A stretch of 64,000 nucleotides of DNA, taken from assembly GCA_026225275.1 (NCBI GenBank), contig JAMFSL010000057.1, positions 1-64,000 of the forward strand. The letters run 5' to 3'. A program made the translations under genes and the position numbers. The notes below the pieces were generated by a model that was not told the origin of the DNA, made no database searches, and was given only the letters and a program-made list of their open reading frames with translations. Positions within the stretch are counted from its first letter, which is position 1, and every line of letters begins with the position of its first letter. Shown here piece by piece: positions 41,259-50,522 of this stretch. This stretch comes from Puia dinghuensis. Its GTDB lineage: Bacteria; Bacteroidota; Bacteroidia; Chitinophagales; Chitinophagaceae.

Positions 41259-43037
41259 ATGAGAAATTATCGTTTTCTCTTCGGAACATTGTTGTCTCTG
41301 CTTATTCCTGCAGCAACCCTCTTTGCGCAGGTTTCCCCCGACGCGTATGTGCCTTGTCAGGAGATGCCCAACCTGATGGAGAATTATAACGCCGATCTGC
41401 GGGCGCTGGTCCGTTTTTATAACAGCAGCTTTTATGGCTCCAGAGGCGGCTTTGGCAATAACGTGAATACGGAAGGAGCTTCGCCGGAATTGAGGGGCCG
41501 GCTGGACGAGCTGTATCATGAATACCTGGACAAACTGGAGCACCTGGATTTCAAGGGGCTGCCCCAGGAATGCAAGGTGGATTATATCCTCTTTAAACGC
41601 AACCTCAATGAAAAGGTGCGGGCATCGGCGGCGGAAGCAGCGCAATATAATAAGGTCATGCATTGGTTTCCATTTGCCGACAGCATCTACGCCATCGAGA
41701 AGCTGCGGCGCAGGGGTCATGTGCTGAATTCCGAACTGCTGGCCAAGGATTGGTTCGACTACTCTAAGGCTATCGGGGGTTTGAAGAGCAAGCTAAAAGG
41801 CGATACTTCTATGGATATGGATGGCCTCTATGAGGCGGGGTTGGTCATCGCCGATCTTCGGCGTTCGATCTCCTCGATCAATGAATTTTATAATGGTTAT
41901 GATCCGTTGTTCACGTGGTGGATGCCCAAGACATATAAGGAGCTCGACGATGCGATGGCCAGCTATGCCGCCCAGTTCAAGGAAAAGAACAGCCGGTTTG
42001 TAGCAGACGACAAAAGCGGAATCGCCGGTCATCCTGTTGGCCGGGAGGAGCTGATCCGCCAGTTGAAATTCGAGATGATCCCTTATACACCGGAAGAGCT
42101 GATCGATATCGCCAACAAAGAATTCGCGTGGTGCGACCAGGAGATGCTGAAGGCATCGCGGGAAATGGGATTCGGTGATAACTGGAAGGCAGCGTTGGAG
42201 AAGGTGAAGAACTCCTATGTACCGGCCGGTGAGCAGCCCGAAATGATCCTGCGGCTCTTTAATGAATCCGTAGATTTTTTGAAGAAAAATGACCTCGTTA
42301 CTATTCCACCGCTGGCGGAAGAGACCTGGGGGATGATCATGATGACGCCTGAGCGACAGCTGGTCAATCCTTTCTTTACCGGTGGCAATGAGATCAGCAT
42401 CTCCTACCCGACCAATACAATGGAAGAGGATGACCGGCTGATGAGCATGCGGGGCAATAATCCTTATCTCTCGCGTGCGACCGTACATCACGAACTGATC
42501 GCCGGGCATAACCTGCAGGCCTATATGAATCAGCGTTATCGCAGCTACCGCAACTTCGGGTCGGGTTTCTGGACGGAAGGCTGGTCATTGTACTGGGAAC
42601 TGCTGCTGTGGGATCTTGGATTTCCCAAGACGCCGGAGGACAAAGTGGGAATGTTGTTCTGGCATATGCACCGTTGCGCCCGGATCATTTTTTCACTCAA
42701 CTATCACCTGGGCAAGTGGACTCCCGAGCAGTGCATCGACTTCCTCGTAGACCGCGTCGGTCATGAACGGGCCAATGCCGCGGGCGAAGTCCGCCGGTCC
42801 TTCGAAGGACATTATGATCCGTTGTATCAACTGGCTTACCTCACCGGCGGGCGACAGTTCTATGCCATGAAGAAGGAACTCGTCGATACGCATAAAATGA
42901 CCTACAAGCAATTTCACGACACGATCCTGCATCTCAACGCCATGCCTATTGAAATGATCCGTGCGATCCTGGAGAAGCAACCGTTGGATAAGGATTATAC
43001 CACAAAATGGCGATTCTATGACCACATGACGCCTTAA
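41259..43037 (+). CDS. DUF885 family exported protein (copy B)
   Basis: A 592-residue paralogue of the gene at 36676, with a signal peptide ('FLFGTLLSLLIPAATLFAQ') and the same motif 'TVHHELIAGHNLQAYM' and 'GFWTEGWSLYWELLLWD'. By eye about three quarters of positions are identical to copy A, with long runs fully conserved in the C-terminal half. ATG 41259 begins 'MRNYRF', matching the start 'MRNYHR' of copy A; an in-frame TTG at 41220 is less likely. It lies 100 bases after the DUF5695 gene and 161 bases before susC. Confidence 0.88.
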   Translation: MRNYRFLFGTLLSLLIPAATLFAQVSPDAYVPCQEMPNLMENYNADLRALVRFYNSSFYGSRGGFGNNVNTEGASPELRGRLDELYHEYLDKLEHLDFKGLPQECKVDYILFKRNLNEKVRASAAEAAQYNKVMHWFPFADSIYAIEKLRRRGHVLNSELLAKDWFDYSKAIGGLKSKLKGDTSMDMDGLYEAGLVIADLRRSISSINEFYNGYDPLFTWWMPKTYKELDDAMASYAAQFKEKNSRFVADDKSGIAGHPVGREELIRQLKFEMIPYTPEELIDIANKEFAWCDQEMLKASREMGFGDNWKAALEKVKNSYVPAGEQPEMILRLFNESVDFLKKNDLVTIPPLAEETWGMIMMTPERQLVNPFFTGGNEISISYPTNTMEEDDRLMSMRGNNPYLSRATVHHELIAGHNLQAYMNQRYRSYRNFGSGFWTEGWSLYWELLLWDLGFPKTPEDKVGMLFWHMHRCARIIFSLNYHLGKWTPEQCIDFLVDRVGHERANAAGEVRRSFEGHYDPLYQLAYLTGGRQFYAMKKELVDTHKMTYKQFHDTILHLNAMPIEMIRAILEKQPLDKDYTTKWRFYDHMTP

Positions 43038-43079
43038 TCCCACCTTAGACATTTAGAGAAAACTTCCACAGACGATTTT

Positions 43080-43133
43080 GAGCCGCCGAAGGCGGGTTGG
43101 CCAGCGCTTGCTATGAACCGCCGAAGGCGGGTC
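43080..43133. repeat. Two GC-rich hairpin repeats with a 35-bp period
   Basis: CCGCCGAAGGCGGG occurs at 43083-43096 and 43118-43131. Each copy folds as CCGCC-GAA-GGCGG, and the flanks (GA[G/A]...GGGT) are shared. They lie in the 161-base gap before susC. The rest of the gap shows no clear promoter, only a weak TATTCTTTG. Confidence 0.6.
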
Positions 43134-43198
43134 GCATTCCGTATTTCACGGGGTCGAAAGGGCTATTCTTTGCATTCAAATAATCAAAACTGAGAGCT

Positions 43199-46100
43199 AT
43201 GAACCAATCGAAAAATCGAGACCGACTGCTGCCAGCATTTCCAAGATGGCTGCTGCTTGTCGTATTCCTGGGGCTGACCGCCATTCCGGCCCTGGCACAA
43301 ACCAAAACAATCACCGGCAGGGTCAGAGATGATGCCGGCAATCCCGTCTCCGGGGCTTCCGTCCGGGAAAAAAGCAGTCAACGGGGGGTAGCTACCGATG
43401 CCCAGGGCCGGTTCAAGCTGACCGTGAAGCCGGGTGCTACGCTGGTCATCTCGGCCATCGGCATTGAGGCCCGGGAAGTGAACACCAGTGATGAATCCAA
43501 TTATGAAGTCCAGGTAAAGACAACGCAAAATTCCCTCAACGAAGTGGTCGTGACGGCCCTTGGTATCCGCCGGGAAAAGCGTGAGCTGACCTACAGCACC
43601 CAGCAGGTGTCTGGCGAGACCCTCCTTGCGTCCAAGGAGCCGGGGGTGCTGAATGCGCTGGATGGGAAGGTATCGGGTGTACAGATCACCGCATCGAGTG
43701 GTCAGCCGGGTTCTTCCAGCCAGATCGTGATCCGGGGTACCAGCTCCCTGCTGGGAAACGTCGAGGCCCTGATCGTGCTGGATGGCGTACCCATCGATAA
43801 CAGCGAGACCGGCAACCCGAACGGCACCGGCAGCGGCCAAAGCCGGTTGTCGGACATCGATCCGGCAACTATCGAAAGCATCAATGTGCTAAAGGGCTCT
43901 GCAGCATCGGCGTTGTATGGATCCAATGCTGCCCGTGGCGTCGTCCTGATCACTACCAAGGCCGGTGCGAAGAATACCAGGCCCAAGGTCACGTTGAGCT
44001 CGCAATGGCAGACGGATAACGGCATTTTGCCGCAAATTCAGACCAAATACGGCCAGGGTGACAGGGGTGTTTATGAAAATGGCAATACGCCGGCCACACA
44101 GACCAGCGCCGTTTGGGGGCCATCGATAGACAGCCTGAGATCCGTCGGACTCCTCACGTATTATAAAAATCCTTTAAAGGCCTTCCTTACTACCGGAAAT
44201 ACCTATACGAATACGGCAACGGTCAGCGGCGGCGCCGATAAAAGCACCTATTTCTATTCTTATTCGAACCTGGAACAGACGGGTATCGTGCCGACCACCA
44301 ACTATAAGCGGAACGCTATTTTTGCTAAATTCAGCAACCAGATCACCGATCAGCTGACGGTCGGCTTTCAATTGAACTGGACCCTGTCCAGCCGCCATTT
44401 CGTGCCCGAAGGCTATGACCTCACGGATCCGTTATGGACGGTCATTACCGCGCCAAGTACCTGGGATCCCCTGCCCTACCTGAATGCGCAGGGCAACCAG
44501 CGGGTATACCGCGCGAGCCGCAATAATCCTTTCTGGGACCTGCACAATGTCTACAACGACGACAAGGTTAGCCGGCTTATCCCTATCGTCACCGTTGCCT
44601 ACAAGCCTACCAGCTGGCTGACGATCACGGACAGGGGCGGTGCGGATACCTATTCGGAGCAGCCTGATTATTACGAAGCGCCCAGCAAGCCGCTGGGAAC
44701 GACCGGGAAGGTCATCCAGCAAAGCAGCAATTTCCGCCAGTTCAACAATGATTTTATCGTTTCCGCCGAGAAGAAATTTGGTGACTTCAACACCAGCCTG
44801 CTGCTGGGTAACAATATCCTGTCGAACTATACGCAGACCCATAGCATTACCGGTACAGGTACTGCGATCACTAGTTTCAACAATGTCACCAACGGGTCGA
44901 CCATCGTCGGTTCTGAAAATTACTATCTGACCCGTAAGGTCGGCTTTTATGGCCAGGCCAATGTCTCTTACAGAGATTTCCTGAACCTGTCGTTGACAGG
45001 CCGGGTTGACGGATCGTCGGTGCTGGCCTCCAACAAGTCCTACTATCCCTATGGTTCGGCATCGGCGGGCTTTATCTTCTCGGAATTCATGAAGGATGCT
45101 TCGTGGCTGAGCCTTGGCAAACTGCGGGCCTCCTACTCCATCGTAGGTAATGACAACGTTGGTGCCTATGCACTGACAACGCCTTATAACCTGGCAACGA
45201 ATTTCCCTTTCAATGCCGTTACAGGATTTGGAGTCAGCGGCACGCTGGGCAACCCCTATCTGCACAACGAGACTACGAAAGAGGCAGAGATCGGGCTTGA
45301 AATGAGCTTCCTGCAAAACCGGCTGGGTTTCGAGGTCAGCTATTTCAGCCGGAATCATGACAACCTGCTGACGCAGGGGGTGCCGATCGCTCCTTCCACG
45401 GGATATTCATCGACCTCGCTGAATGCTGCCGATATGACGAATAAGGGTGTAGAAGCCCTGGTCAATATCACGCCGGTCAAGAGCAAGAACTTCAGGTGGG
45501 ACATGACACTTAACTATACGCGGATCCGTAACAACGTGACCAAGATCAATGGCAATACGCCATCCCTCGATATCGGCCAGACCTGGGCATTTATCGGCAA
45601 GCCCGTTGGCGTATTCTATAGCAATGGCTTTGTCCGGGACAGCACTTCGCACGAGATTGTGGTCGACAGCAAGGGGCTGCCAGTCACCAGCACGACCAAC
45701 GAGATCATCGGGAACCTCCAGCCTGACTTCCTCGCCGGGATGAACAACAACTTCACCTGGAAGAACTGGCGTGTCGGATTCTTTATGGACTACCGCAAGG
45801 GCGGCGACGTGCTGAACTCCGATGACCGGTATGGCTGGTTCTATGGCACGCCGAAAGTAACCCAAAACCGGCAGGACTTTGTCGTAAAGGGTATCGTACA
45901 GGGCACCGAGACGCAAAACACCACAGTGGTCCATGCCGAGGATTACTACCAGCGGCTGAATACAAACTATGGAGCGGCGATCCAGGATGGCACCTACCTG
46001 AAGCTGCGTACGGCTTCCCTCGGGTATAAGCTGCCGGCTTCGACGTTGCAGAAGACTTGCTTCAGCACGATCGGGTTGACGCTCACCGGCAAGAACCTGT

Positions 46101-46240
46101 TCATCTACAAACCACATTTCACAGGTTCCGACCCTGAAGTGAGCAGTTATGGGACGGGGAACGGCAGTGTCGGGGTATACGGGAATACCGTTCCGACCAC
46201 ACGGTCCTTTAACCTGACCCTTAATATCGGCTTCAAATAA
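43199..46240 (+). CDS. SusC/RagA family TonB-linked outer membrane protein
   Basis: A 1013-residue outer-membrane transporter. After a signal peptide ('LLLVVFLGLTAIPALAQ') comes a carboxypeptidase-D-like regulatory domain ('ITGRVRDDAGNPVSGASVRE'), then the plug ('SLNEVVVTALGIRREKREL' and 'IVIRGTSSLLGNVEALIVLD'), and a 22-strand barrel ending 'RSFNLTLNIGFK'. It imports oligosaccharides or peptides using TonB energy, with the SusD protein as lid. No anti-sigma or SusR/hybrid regulator is adjacent. SusD follows after 11 bases. Confidence 0.95.
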   Translation: MNQSKNRDRLLPAFPRWLLLVVFLGLTAIPALAQTKTITGRVRDDAGNPVSGASVREKSSQRGVATDAQGRFKLTVKPGATLVISAIGIEAREVNTSDESNYEVQVKTTQNSLNEVVVTALGIRREKRELTYSTQQVSGETLLASKEPGVLNALDGKVSGVQITASSGQPGSSSQIVIRGTSSLLGNVEALIVLDGVPIDNSETGNPNGTGSGQSRLSDIDPATIESINVLKGSAASALYGSNAARGVVLITTKAGAKNTRPKVTLSSQWQTDNGILPQIQTKYGQGDRGVYENGNTPATQTSAVWGPSIDSLRSVGLLTYYKNPLKAFLTTGNTYTNTATVSGGADKSTYFYSYSNLEQTGIVPTTNYKRNAIFAKFSNQITDQLTVGFQLNWTLSSRHFVPEGYDLTDPLWTVITAPSTWDPLPYLNAQGNQRVYRASRNNPFWDLHNVYNDDKVSRLIPIVTVAYKPTSWLTITDRGGADTYSEQPDYYEAPSKPLGTTGKVIQQSSNFRQFNNDFIVSAEKKFGDFNTSLLLGNNILSNYTQTHSITGTGTAITSFNNVTNGSTIVGSENYYLTRKVGFYGQANVSYRDFLNLSLTGRVDGSSVLASNKSYYPYGSASAGFIFSEFMKDASWLSLGKLRASYSIVGNDNVGAYALTTPYNLATNFPFNAVTGFGVSGTLGNPYLHNETTKEAEIGLEMSFLQNRLGFEVSYFSRNHDNLLTQGVPIAPSTGYSSTSLNAADMTNKGVEALVNITPVKSKNFRWDMTLNYTRIRNNVTKINGNTPSLDIGQTWAFIGKPVGVFYSNGFVRDSTSHEIVVDSKGLPVTSTTNEIIGNLQPDFLAGMNNNFTWKNWRVGFFMDYRKGGDVLNSDDRYGWFYGTPKVTQNRQDFVVKGIVQGTETQNTTVVHAEDYYQRLNTNYGAAIQDGTYLKLRTASLGYKLPASTLQKTCFSTIGLTLTGKNLFIYKPHFTGSDPEVSSYGTGNGSVGVYGNTVPTTRSFNLTLNIGFK

Positions 46241-46251
46241 AAACTATCAGC

Positions 46252-47670
46252 ATGAAAAATATTTTGTTATATACCGGCATTGTATTACTCGTAGCGGGTA
46301 CCGGGTGTAAGAAATTCATCGACGTGAACAACAATCCTAACAATCCGCTGACAGTACAGGAATCTGTCATCCTGGGACCTATCGAATACAGCATCGCGCA
46401 TGGCACCGATGGTCCCGGAAGTGGCGGCGGTGACGGCGAAGGAGATGTGTCGACCTATGCACAGCATATTATGCAGACGATCAGTTACAACCAGGTGCCG
46501 ATCAACTATGGCACGTATCAGTTCCTCAATACGGATATGAACCTGACCTGGAGCAATGTTTACAATAACGGCCTGATCAATCTCAAGACGCTTATCCAGG
46601 AAGCTTCGGCAGACGGCAATAGCGACTATAAGGCCATCGGCGAGATCCTGACGGCATATGAGCTTGGGTTTACGACCGATATGTGGGGGGATATTCCCTA
46701 TTCGAAAGCATTGAACGGAGCGAGCGACTATACGCCCACCTACGATGCACAGGCGACCGTCTATGACAGTATCCAGGCCCTGCTGGCCCGGGGGATTGCC
46801 GATGCACAGCTCGCGGCGGGTGTGGTGCCCGGTCCGGAGGATTTCTTTTACAATGGCAGCATGACGGAATGGATAAAGCTGGCCTATAGCCTGGAAGCGC
46901 GGTATGACATGCACCTGACCAAGGCGCCGGGGTTTGATGCTACTACTCAGTCCAATCTCGCGCTGACGGCCCTGCAGAATGGGATGACTGCCGTCACCGA
47001 TCAATGGAAATTCGGATATCCCGGTGGCTCTACCTCACAAAATCCGTGGTATACGGTAATGCTGCCTTATTCCACACTGGTCGCCTCTCAGGCGCTCGTC
47101 GATACGCTGGTCGCGCATAGTGATCCGCGTTTGCCCATGATGATCTCAGCAGCGCCGAACACAGGGTTGGATACGGGCCGGGAGATCGGCGCACCGACCA
47201 TCGGCACCCTGTTTGACTTTTCCTCTTTGGGGACTTTTTATGCGGCGGTGGGCTCCACGCAATACCTGATGCCCTATTCCGAAGTGCTGTTCATTCAGGC
47301 TGAAGCCTCCTTCCGGGTATCGGGCGTCGCTGCGGCGCAACCTTATTTTACGCAGGCCATTACGACGAACATGACTCTCCTGGGTGTTGCTTCGGGGGAT
47401 ATCACTACTTATCTCGCGGCTCGCGGGACGCTGACGACGGGCACGGCCATTCAGCAGATCATCGAAGAAAAACGGCTGGCCGACTTCCTATCACCGGAGA
47501 ATTATGTCGACTGGCGCCGCACCGGTTTCCCGGTACTGACGATCGTACCCAATGCGCAGCAGTCCGGTATTCCCCGCCGGATGCTCTATCCGCAAACGGA
47601 GCTCAATTCGAACCCTCAGCCGCAACAGTCCGCTACCATGCAGGACCGGGTCTGGTGGGATACGCAATAG
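46252..47670 (+). CDS. SusD/RagB-like lipoprotein (SusD-like 2 type)
   Basis: A 472-residue surface lipoprotein: 'GIVLLVAGTGCKKFIDVNNN' carries the lipobox Cys. 'DLYATDMW' is replaced by 'GFTTDMWGDIPYSKAL', the conserved element of the SusD-like 2 group, and 'QIIEEKRLADFL' is the typical late helix. It caps the SusC barrel and binds the glycan. It ends 3 bases before the stop of the converging GH30 gene; its terminator lies inside that gene at 47697-47729. Confidence 0.93.
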   Translation: MKNILLYTGIVLLVAGTGCKKFIDVNNNPNNPLTVQESVILGPIEYSIAHGTDGPGSGGGDGEGDVSTYAQHIMQTISYNQVPINYGTYQFLNTDMNLTWSNVYNNGLINLKTLIQEASADGNSDYKAIGEILTAYELGFTTDMWGDIPYSKALNGASDYTPTYDAQATVYDSIQALLARGIADAQLAAGVVPGPEDFFYNGSMTEWIKLAYSLEARYDMHLTKAPGFDATTQSNLALTALQNGMTAVTDQWKFGYPGGSTSQNPWYTVMLPYSTLVASQALVDTLVAHSDPRLPMMISAAPNTGLDTGREIGAPTIGTLFDFSSLGTFYAAVGSTQYLMPYSEVLFIQAEASFRVSGVAAAQPYFTQAITTNMTLLGVASGDITTYLAARGTLTTGTAIQQIIEEKRLADFLSPENYVDWRRTGFPVLTIVPNAQQSGIPRRMLYPQTELNSNPQPQQSATMQDRVWWDTQ

Positions 47671-47673
47671 GTT

Positions 47674-49086
47674 TTAGAACACATAAGTGGCGACGGCGCC
47701 TGCATTCAATGTTGGATGCAGGCGTCTGTTTTTATAGTCGATCGTGAAGGCCCGTTTGGTGGCCGTATTATTCAGCACGATCAGCACAACCTCGCCTGTA
47801 TGCGTGCGGAAAGCCACATTCGGCAAGGCCTCATCCGAGTTCGTGCCGATGCGGACCGAGCCGGGCCGGACGAATTTCGATGCATGGGCGATGATATAAT
47901 AGGCGGGATTATGCTGTACTCTGTCCCCGTCGATGGTGACGGCGCCCAGGCAACGGTCGCAACCACCCCTGTCGGTATGCGGTTCATACAGCGAATCTGC
48001 GGCCAGGTTCCATTCCAGCACTACCTTACACCAGTTACGCGTCGCCCCGATGATCAATTTATTGATATGATCGGGGATATCCTTACTGAAGTTACCGGGA
48101 CCACCGACCCATTGCTCAGTAAAGTATAGGTTCTTATCGGGAAAGGAATCGTGTACGGCAGAAAGGGCTTCTATCTTTCCACCATACAGATGGAAAGCGG
48201 ATCCATCGACATATTGATTGGCCTGCGGATCCTCCAGGATGGAGAGGGGGTATTCCGGGCGATCGGCATTATGGTCGTAAATAATGATCTTCGTATCGAG
48301 TAGCGCTTGCTTGAGAGCGGGTCCGAGGTGATTCTTAATAAACTCTCCCTCCTGGGTGGCCGGCATGTACATGCTGGGATTATTGCCGGGATGGAGCGGT
48401 TCATTCTGAATCGTAATAAAGCTGACTCCGATCCCCTGTTGCTGCATGGCCTGAATATACTGCACCAGGTATTGGGCATATGCGGACTCATATTGCGGGA
48501 GCAGACTGCCGCCGCGAGTGTCATGATTCGTCTTCATCCAGGCCGGCGCCGACCAGGGCGAGCCCAGTATCTTAATAGTCGGTTGCAGGTCCAGTATCTC
48601 CTTTAGCACGGGAACCACGTCTTTTAAGTCCGGCCCCAGGTCAAAGTGGGTCATGGCCGTATCCGTTTGGCCTGCGGGGAGGTCATCATAGGAAAAGGCA
48701 TGATCGTTCAGATCCGAGGCGCCGATACTGACGCGGACATAGCTGGAGCCGATATGGGTACTGTCGGTAGTGAAGAGATCTTTCAATAACTCCGCGCGGG
48801 CGGAGGCACTCATCTGCATCAGATGTGCCGCGCTGCCGCCGGTCAGGCAAAATCCAAAGCCATCGATGCTTTGGTATTTTTTCGAGTCGTCGATGACGAT
48901 CGTCGGATCTGCGGGAAATTCGTTGCCCTTCTCCAGGTGGGCTTCATCAGGTTGTCGCTGAAAAAAAATAGCCTGTGAGGGGTCCGTCAGCCAGGTGCTG
49001 ACTGCCTTGTCTTTTTGTGCCGATGCTTTTTCCAAGCCGCAGACGAGTGCCGCGGCAGCTAATGTAACTTTGAATATTGATGCCAT
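47674..49086 (-). CDS. GH30 family glycoside hydrolase (B)
   Basis: A 470-residue exported enzyme with a signal peptide ('FKVTLAAAALVCGLEKASAQ'). The acid/base is Glu229 in 'FITIQNEPLHPG' and the nucleophile Glu324 in 'LYFTEQWVGG', the standard GH30 arrangement. 'YQSIDGFGFCLTGGSAAHLM' is the first strand of the barrel and 'GSPWSAPAWMKTN' another hallmark. The C-terminus forms the associated beta domain. Family activities include beta-glucosylceramidase, beta-1,6-glucanase and beta-xylosidase. It starts 5 bases after the other GH30 gene. Its last 40 codons overlap the terminator of the converging susCD operon. Confidence 0.92.
   Translation of the reverse strand: MASIFKVTLAAAALVCGLEKASAQKDKAVSTWLTDPSQAIFFQRQPDEAHLEKGNEFPADPTIVIDDSKKYQSIDGFGFCLTGGSAAHLMQMSASARAELLKDLFTTDSTHIGSSYVRVSIGASDLNDHAFSYDDLPAGQTDTAMTHFDLGPDLKDVVPVLKEILDLQPTIKILGSPWSAPAWMKTNHDTRGGSLLPQYESAYAQYLVQYIQAMQQQGIGVSFITIQNEPLHPGNNPSMYMPATQEGEFIKNHLGPALKQALLDTKIIIYDHNADRPEYPLSILEDPQANQYVDGSAFHLYGGKIEALSAVHDSFPDKNLYFTEQWVGGPGNFSKDIPDHINKLIIGATRNWCKVVLEWNLAADSLYEPHTDRGGCDRCLGAVTIDGDRVQHNPAYYIIAHASKFVRPGSVRIGTNSDEALPNVAFRTHTGEVVLIVLNNTATKRAFTIDYKNRRLHPTLNAGAVATYVF
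47697..47734 (+). terminator. Intrinsic terminator of the susCD operon inside the GH30 3' end
   Basis: CGCCTGCAT (47697-47705) and ATGCAGGCG (47716-47724) form a perfect 9-base GC-rich stem, followed on the plus strand by TCTGTTTTTA. It lies 26 bases past the SusD stop and within the coding sequence of the converging GH30 gene. Confidence 0.75.
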
Positions 49087-49091
49087 TGTTC

Positions 49092-50522
49092 TTATTTGAT
49101 CATTATCGTAGCGATAGAGTGCGGTAAGCTTTCCGTGACCGCTGCTTTGCCCTTCCAGATGAGGTGGTAAGGCAGGTGCTGATCGGTCGTATTCATAACG
49201 ATGACAACGATACTGCCATCTTTGTTCAGAAAACCCGTCGTTTGTAAGGCAGGACGGTTAGTGGAGACGGCAATACGCCGGGCTCCGGGACGAACGAACT
49301 TCGAGAACTGCCCGATATAATAAAACGCATTGGTATAGATCAGTGTTCCGTTCCGGGTATCGGCATGAATCGGCGCAAAGCAAAAATTGCCGACGTGGTT
49401 GGGGCCGCCTTTCTCATCCAACAGGATATTCCAGTCCGTCCAGCCTACCGCCCCATCGTTGAAATCATTGATCATGGAATAACCATACCGTTCACTGAGA
49501 GACCAGGATTGGAGACTGTCGAAGGAATATGCTTCCTTGCAACCTTCGGTGAAGATCAGATGGGTATTTGGAAAAGCCTGATTGACCATCTTCACATTGT
49601 CGAATTGCATGGGATTACCCGTCCATGTCTCATACCAGTGATAGCCGATCCCCCAGACATACCTGGCAGCGGCGGGATCTTCGAGGATGGTGCTGGCGCG
49701 TTGATAAACCAGATCGCGGTTGTGGTCCCAGGCGATCAGTTTCTTACTGCCGAGTCCGGCCTTTTGCAGGGTTGGGCCGAGGTAGTTTTTGATGAAATCA
49801 CGCTCGTCCTCAGCAGTGTAAATACAAGACTCCCATTTCTGTGTCGCCATCGGTTCGTTCTGCACGGTCAATCCCCACACCGGGATACCTTTTGCCTCAT
49901 ACGTATGAATAAATTTCACATAAAAATTGGCCCAGCTCTGGTCATATTCCGGCTTCAGCTTACCACCGCCGGTGACGCTGTTGTTATCCTTCATCCAGGC
50001 GGGCGGACTCCAGGGGGAGACGAACAGGCGCAGCTGGCCGCCGGCTGCCGCAATGGCCTGTTTGATCAGCGGGATGCGGTATTGCTCGTCATGGGTGACA
50101 CTGAACGTGGTCAGTTGCCGGTCATTATCCGCGACATAGCTATAGCTGTCGCTGGAAAAATCACAGCTTTGGATATTCGTCCGGGCAAGCGTATAGCCGA
50201 TACCGGTACCCGGATTGTAATAGGCCGTCAGTAGTTCCTGTTGTTTGTCTTTGGGCAATTTGGCAAATGTCTCCGCTGCTGCATCTGTCAGTGCGCCGCC
50301 GATGCCGATAATCGTTTGAAAGTTGGCGGAAGCGTCCACCAGTACAAAGGGTTCCGTTTCCTTTGGCTGCTGATAGGCGGAAAAATTCAATTGACCGTTC
50401 GGGGATAGGCGAAGGTCGGTTTTGGCGGCGGTGGTGTAGACAGTAGCGGTCTTTTGTCCCAGGGCCGCTAGCCCCGACAGATACAATAGTGAGGATAGGC
50501 TGATTTTCAGGCAAGCGTTCAT
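49092..50522 (-). CDS. GH30 family glycoside hydrolase (A), GH30_3-like
   Basis: A 476-residue exported enzyme (signal 'ISLSSLLYLSGLAALGQ'). The first strand reads 'FQTIIGIGGALTDAAAETF', then 'GIGYTLARTNIQSCDFSS' as in GH30 subfamily 3, which contains beta-1,6-glucanases. Acid/base Glu223 is in 'GLTVQNEPM' and nucleophile Glu326 in 'LIFTEGCKEAYS'. The start ATG at 50522 overlaps the dusB stop by 4 bases (ATGA), so I reject longer in-frame starts inside dusB. Gene order is dusB, GH30-A, GH30-B on the minus strand. Confidence 0.92.
   Translation of the reverse strand: MNACLKISLSSLLYLSGLAALGQKTATVYTTAAKTDLRLSPNGQLNFSAYQQPKETEPFVLVDASANFQTIIGIGGALTDAAAETFAKLPKDKQQELLTAYYNPGTGIGYTLARTNIQSCDFSSDSYSYVADNDRQLTTFSVTHDEQYRIPLIKQAIAAAGGQLRLFVSPWSPPAWMKDNNSVTGGGKLKPEYDQSWANFYVKFIHTYEAKGIPVWGLTVQNEPMATQKWESCIYTAEDERDFIKNYLGPTLQKAGLGSKKLIAWDHNRDLVYQRASTILEDPAAARYVWGIGYHWYETWTGNPMQFDNVKMVNQAFPNTHLIFTEGCKEAYSFDSLQSWSLSERYGYSMINDFNDGAVGWTDWNILLDEKGGPNHVGNFCFAPIHADTRNGTLIYTNAFYYIGQFSKFVRPGARRIAVSTNRPALQTTGFLNKDGSIVVIVMNTTDQHLPYHLIWKGKAAVTESLPHSIATIMIK

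Noticed and set aside
43080-43133. CRISPR-like array
   Set aside because: Only two short repeat cores occur, with a 21-base gap and no cas genes.
44432-45358. A 308-codon minus-strand frame
   Set aside because: It is antisense to the SusC barrel region and has no family features.
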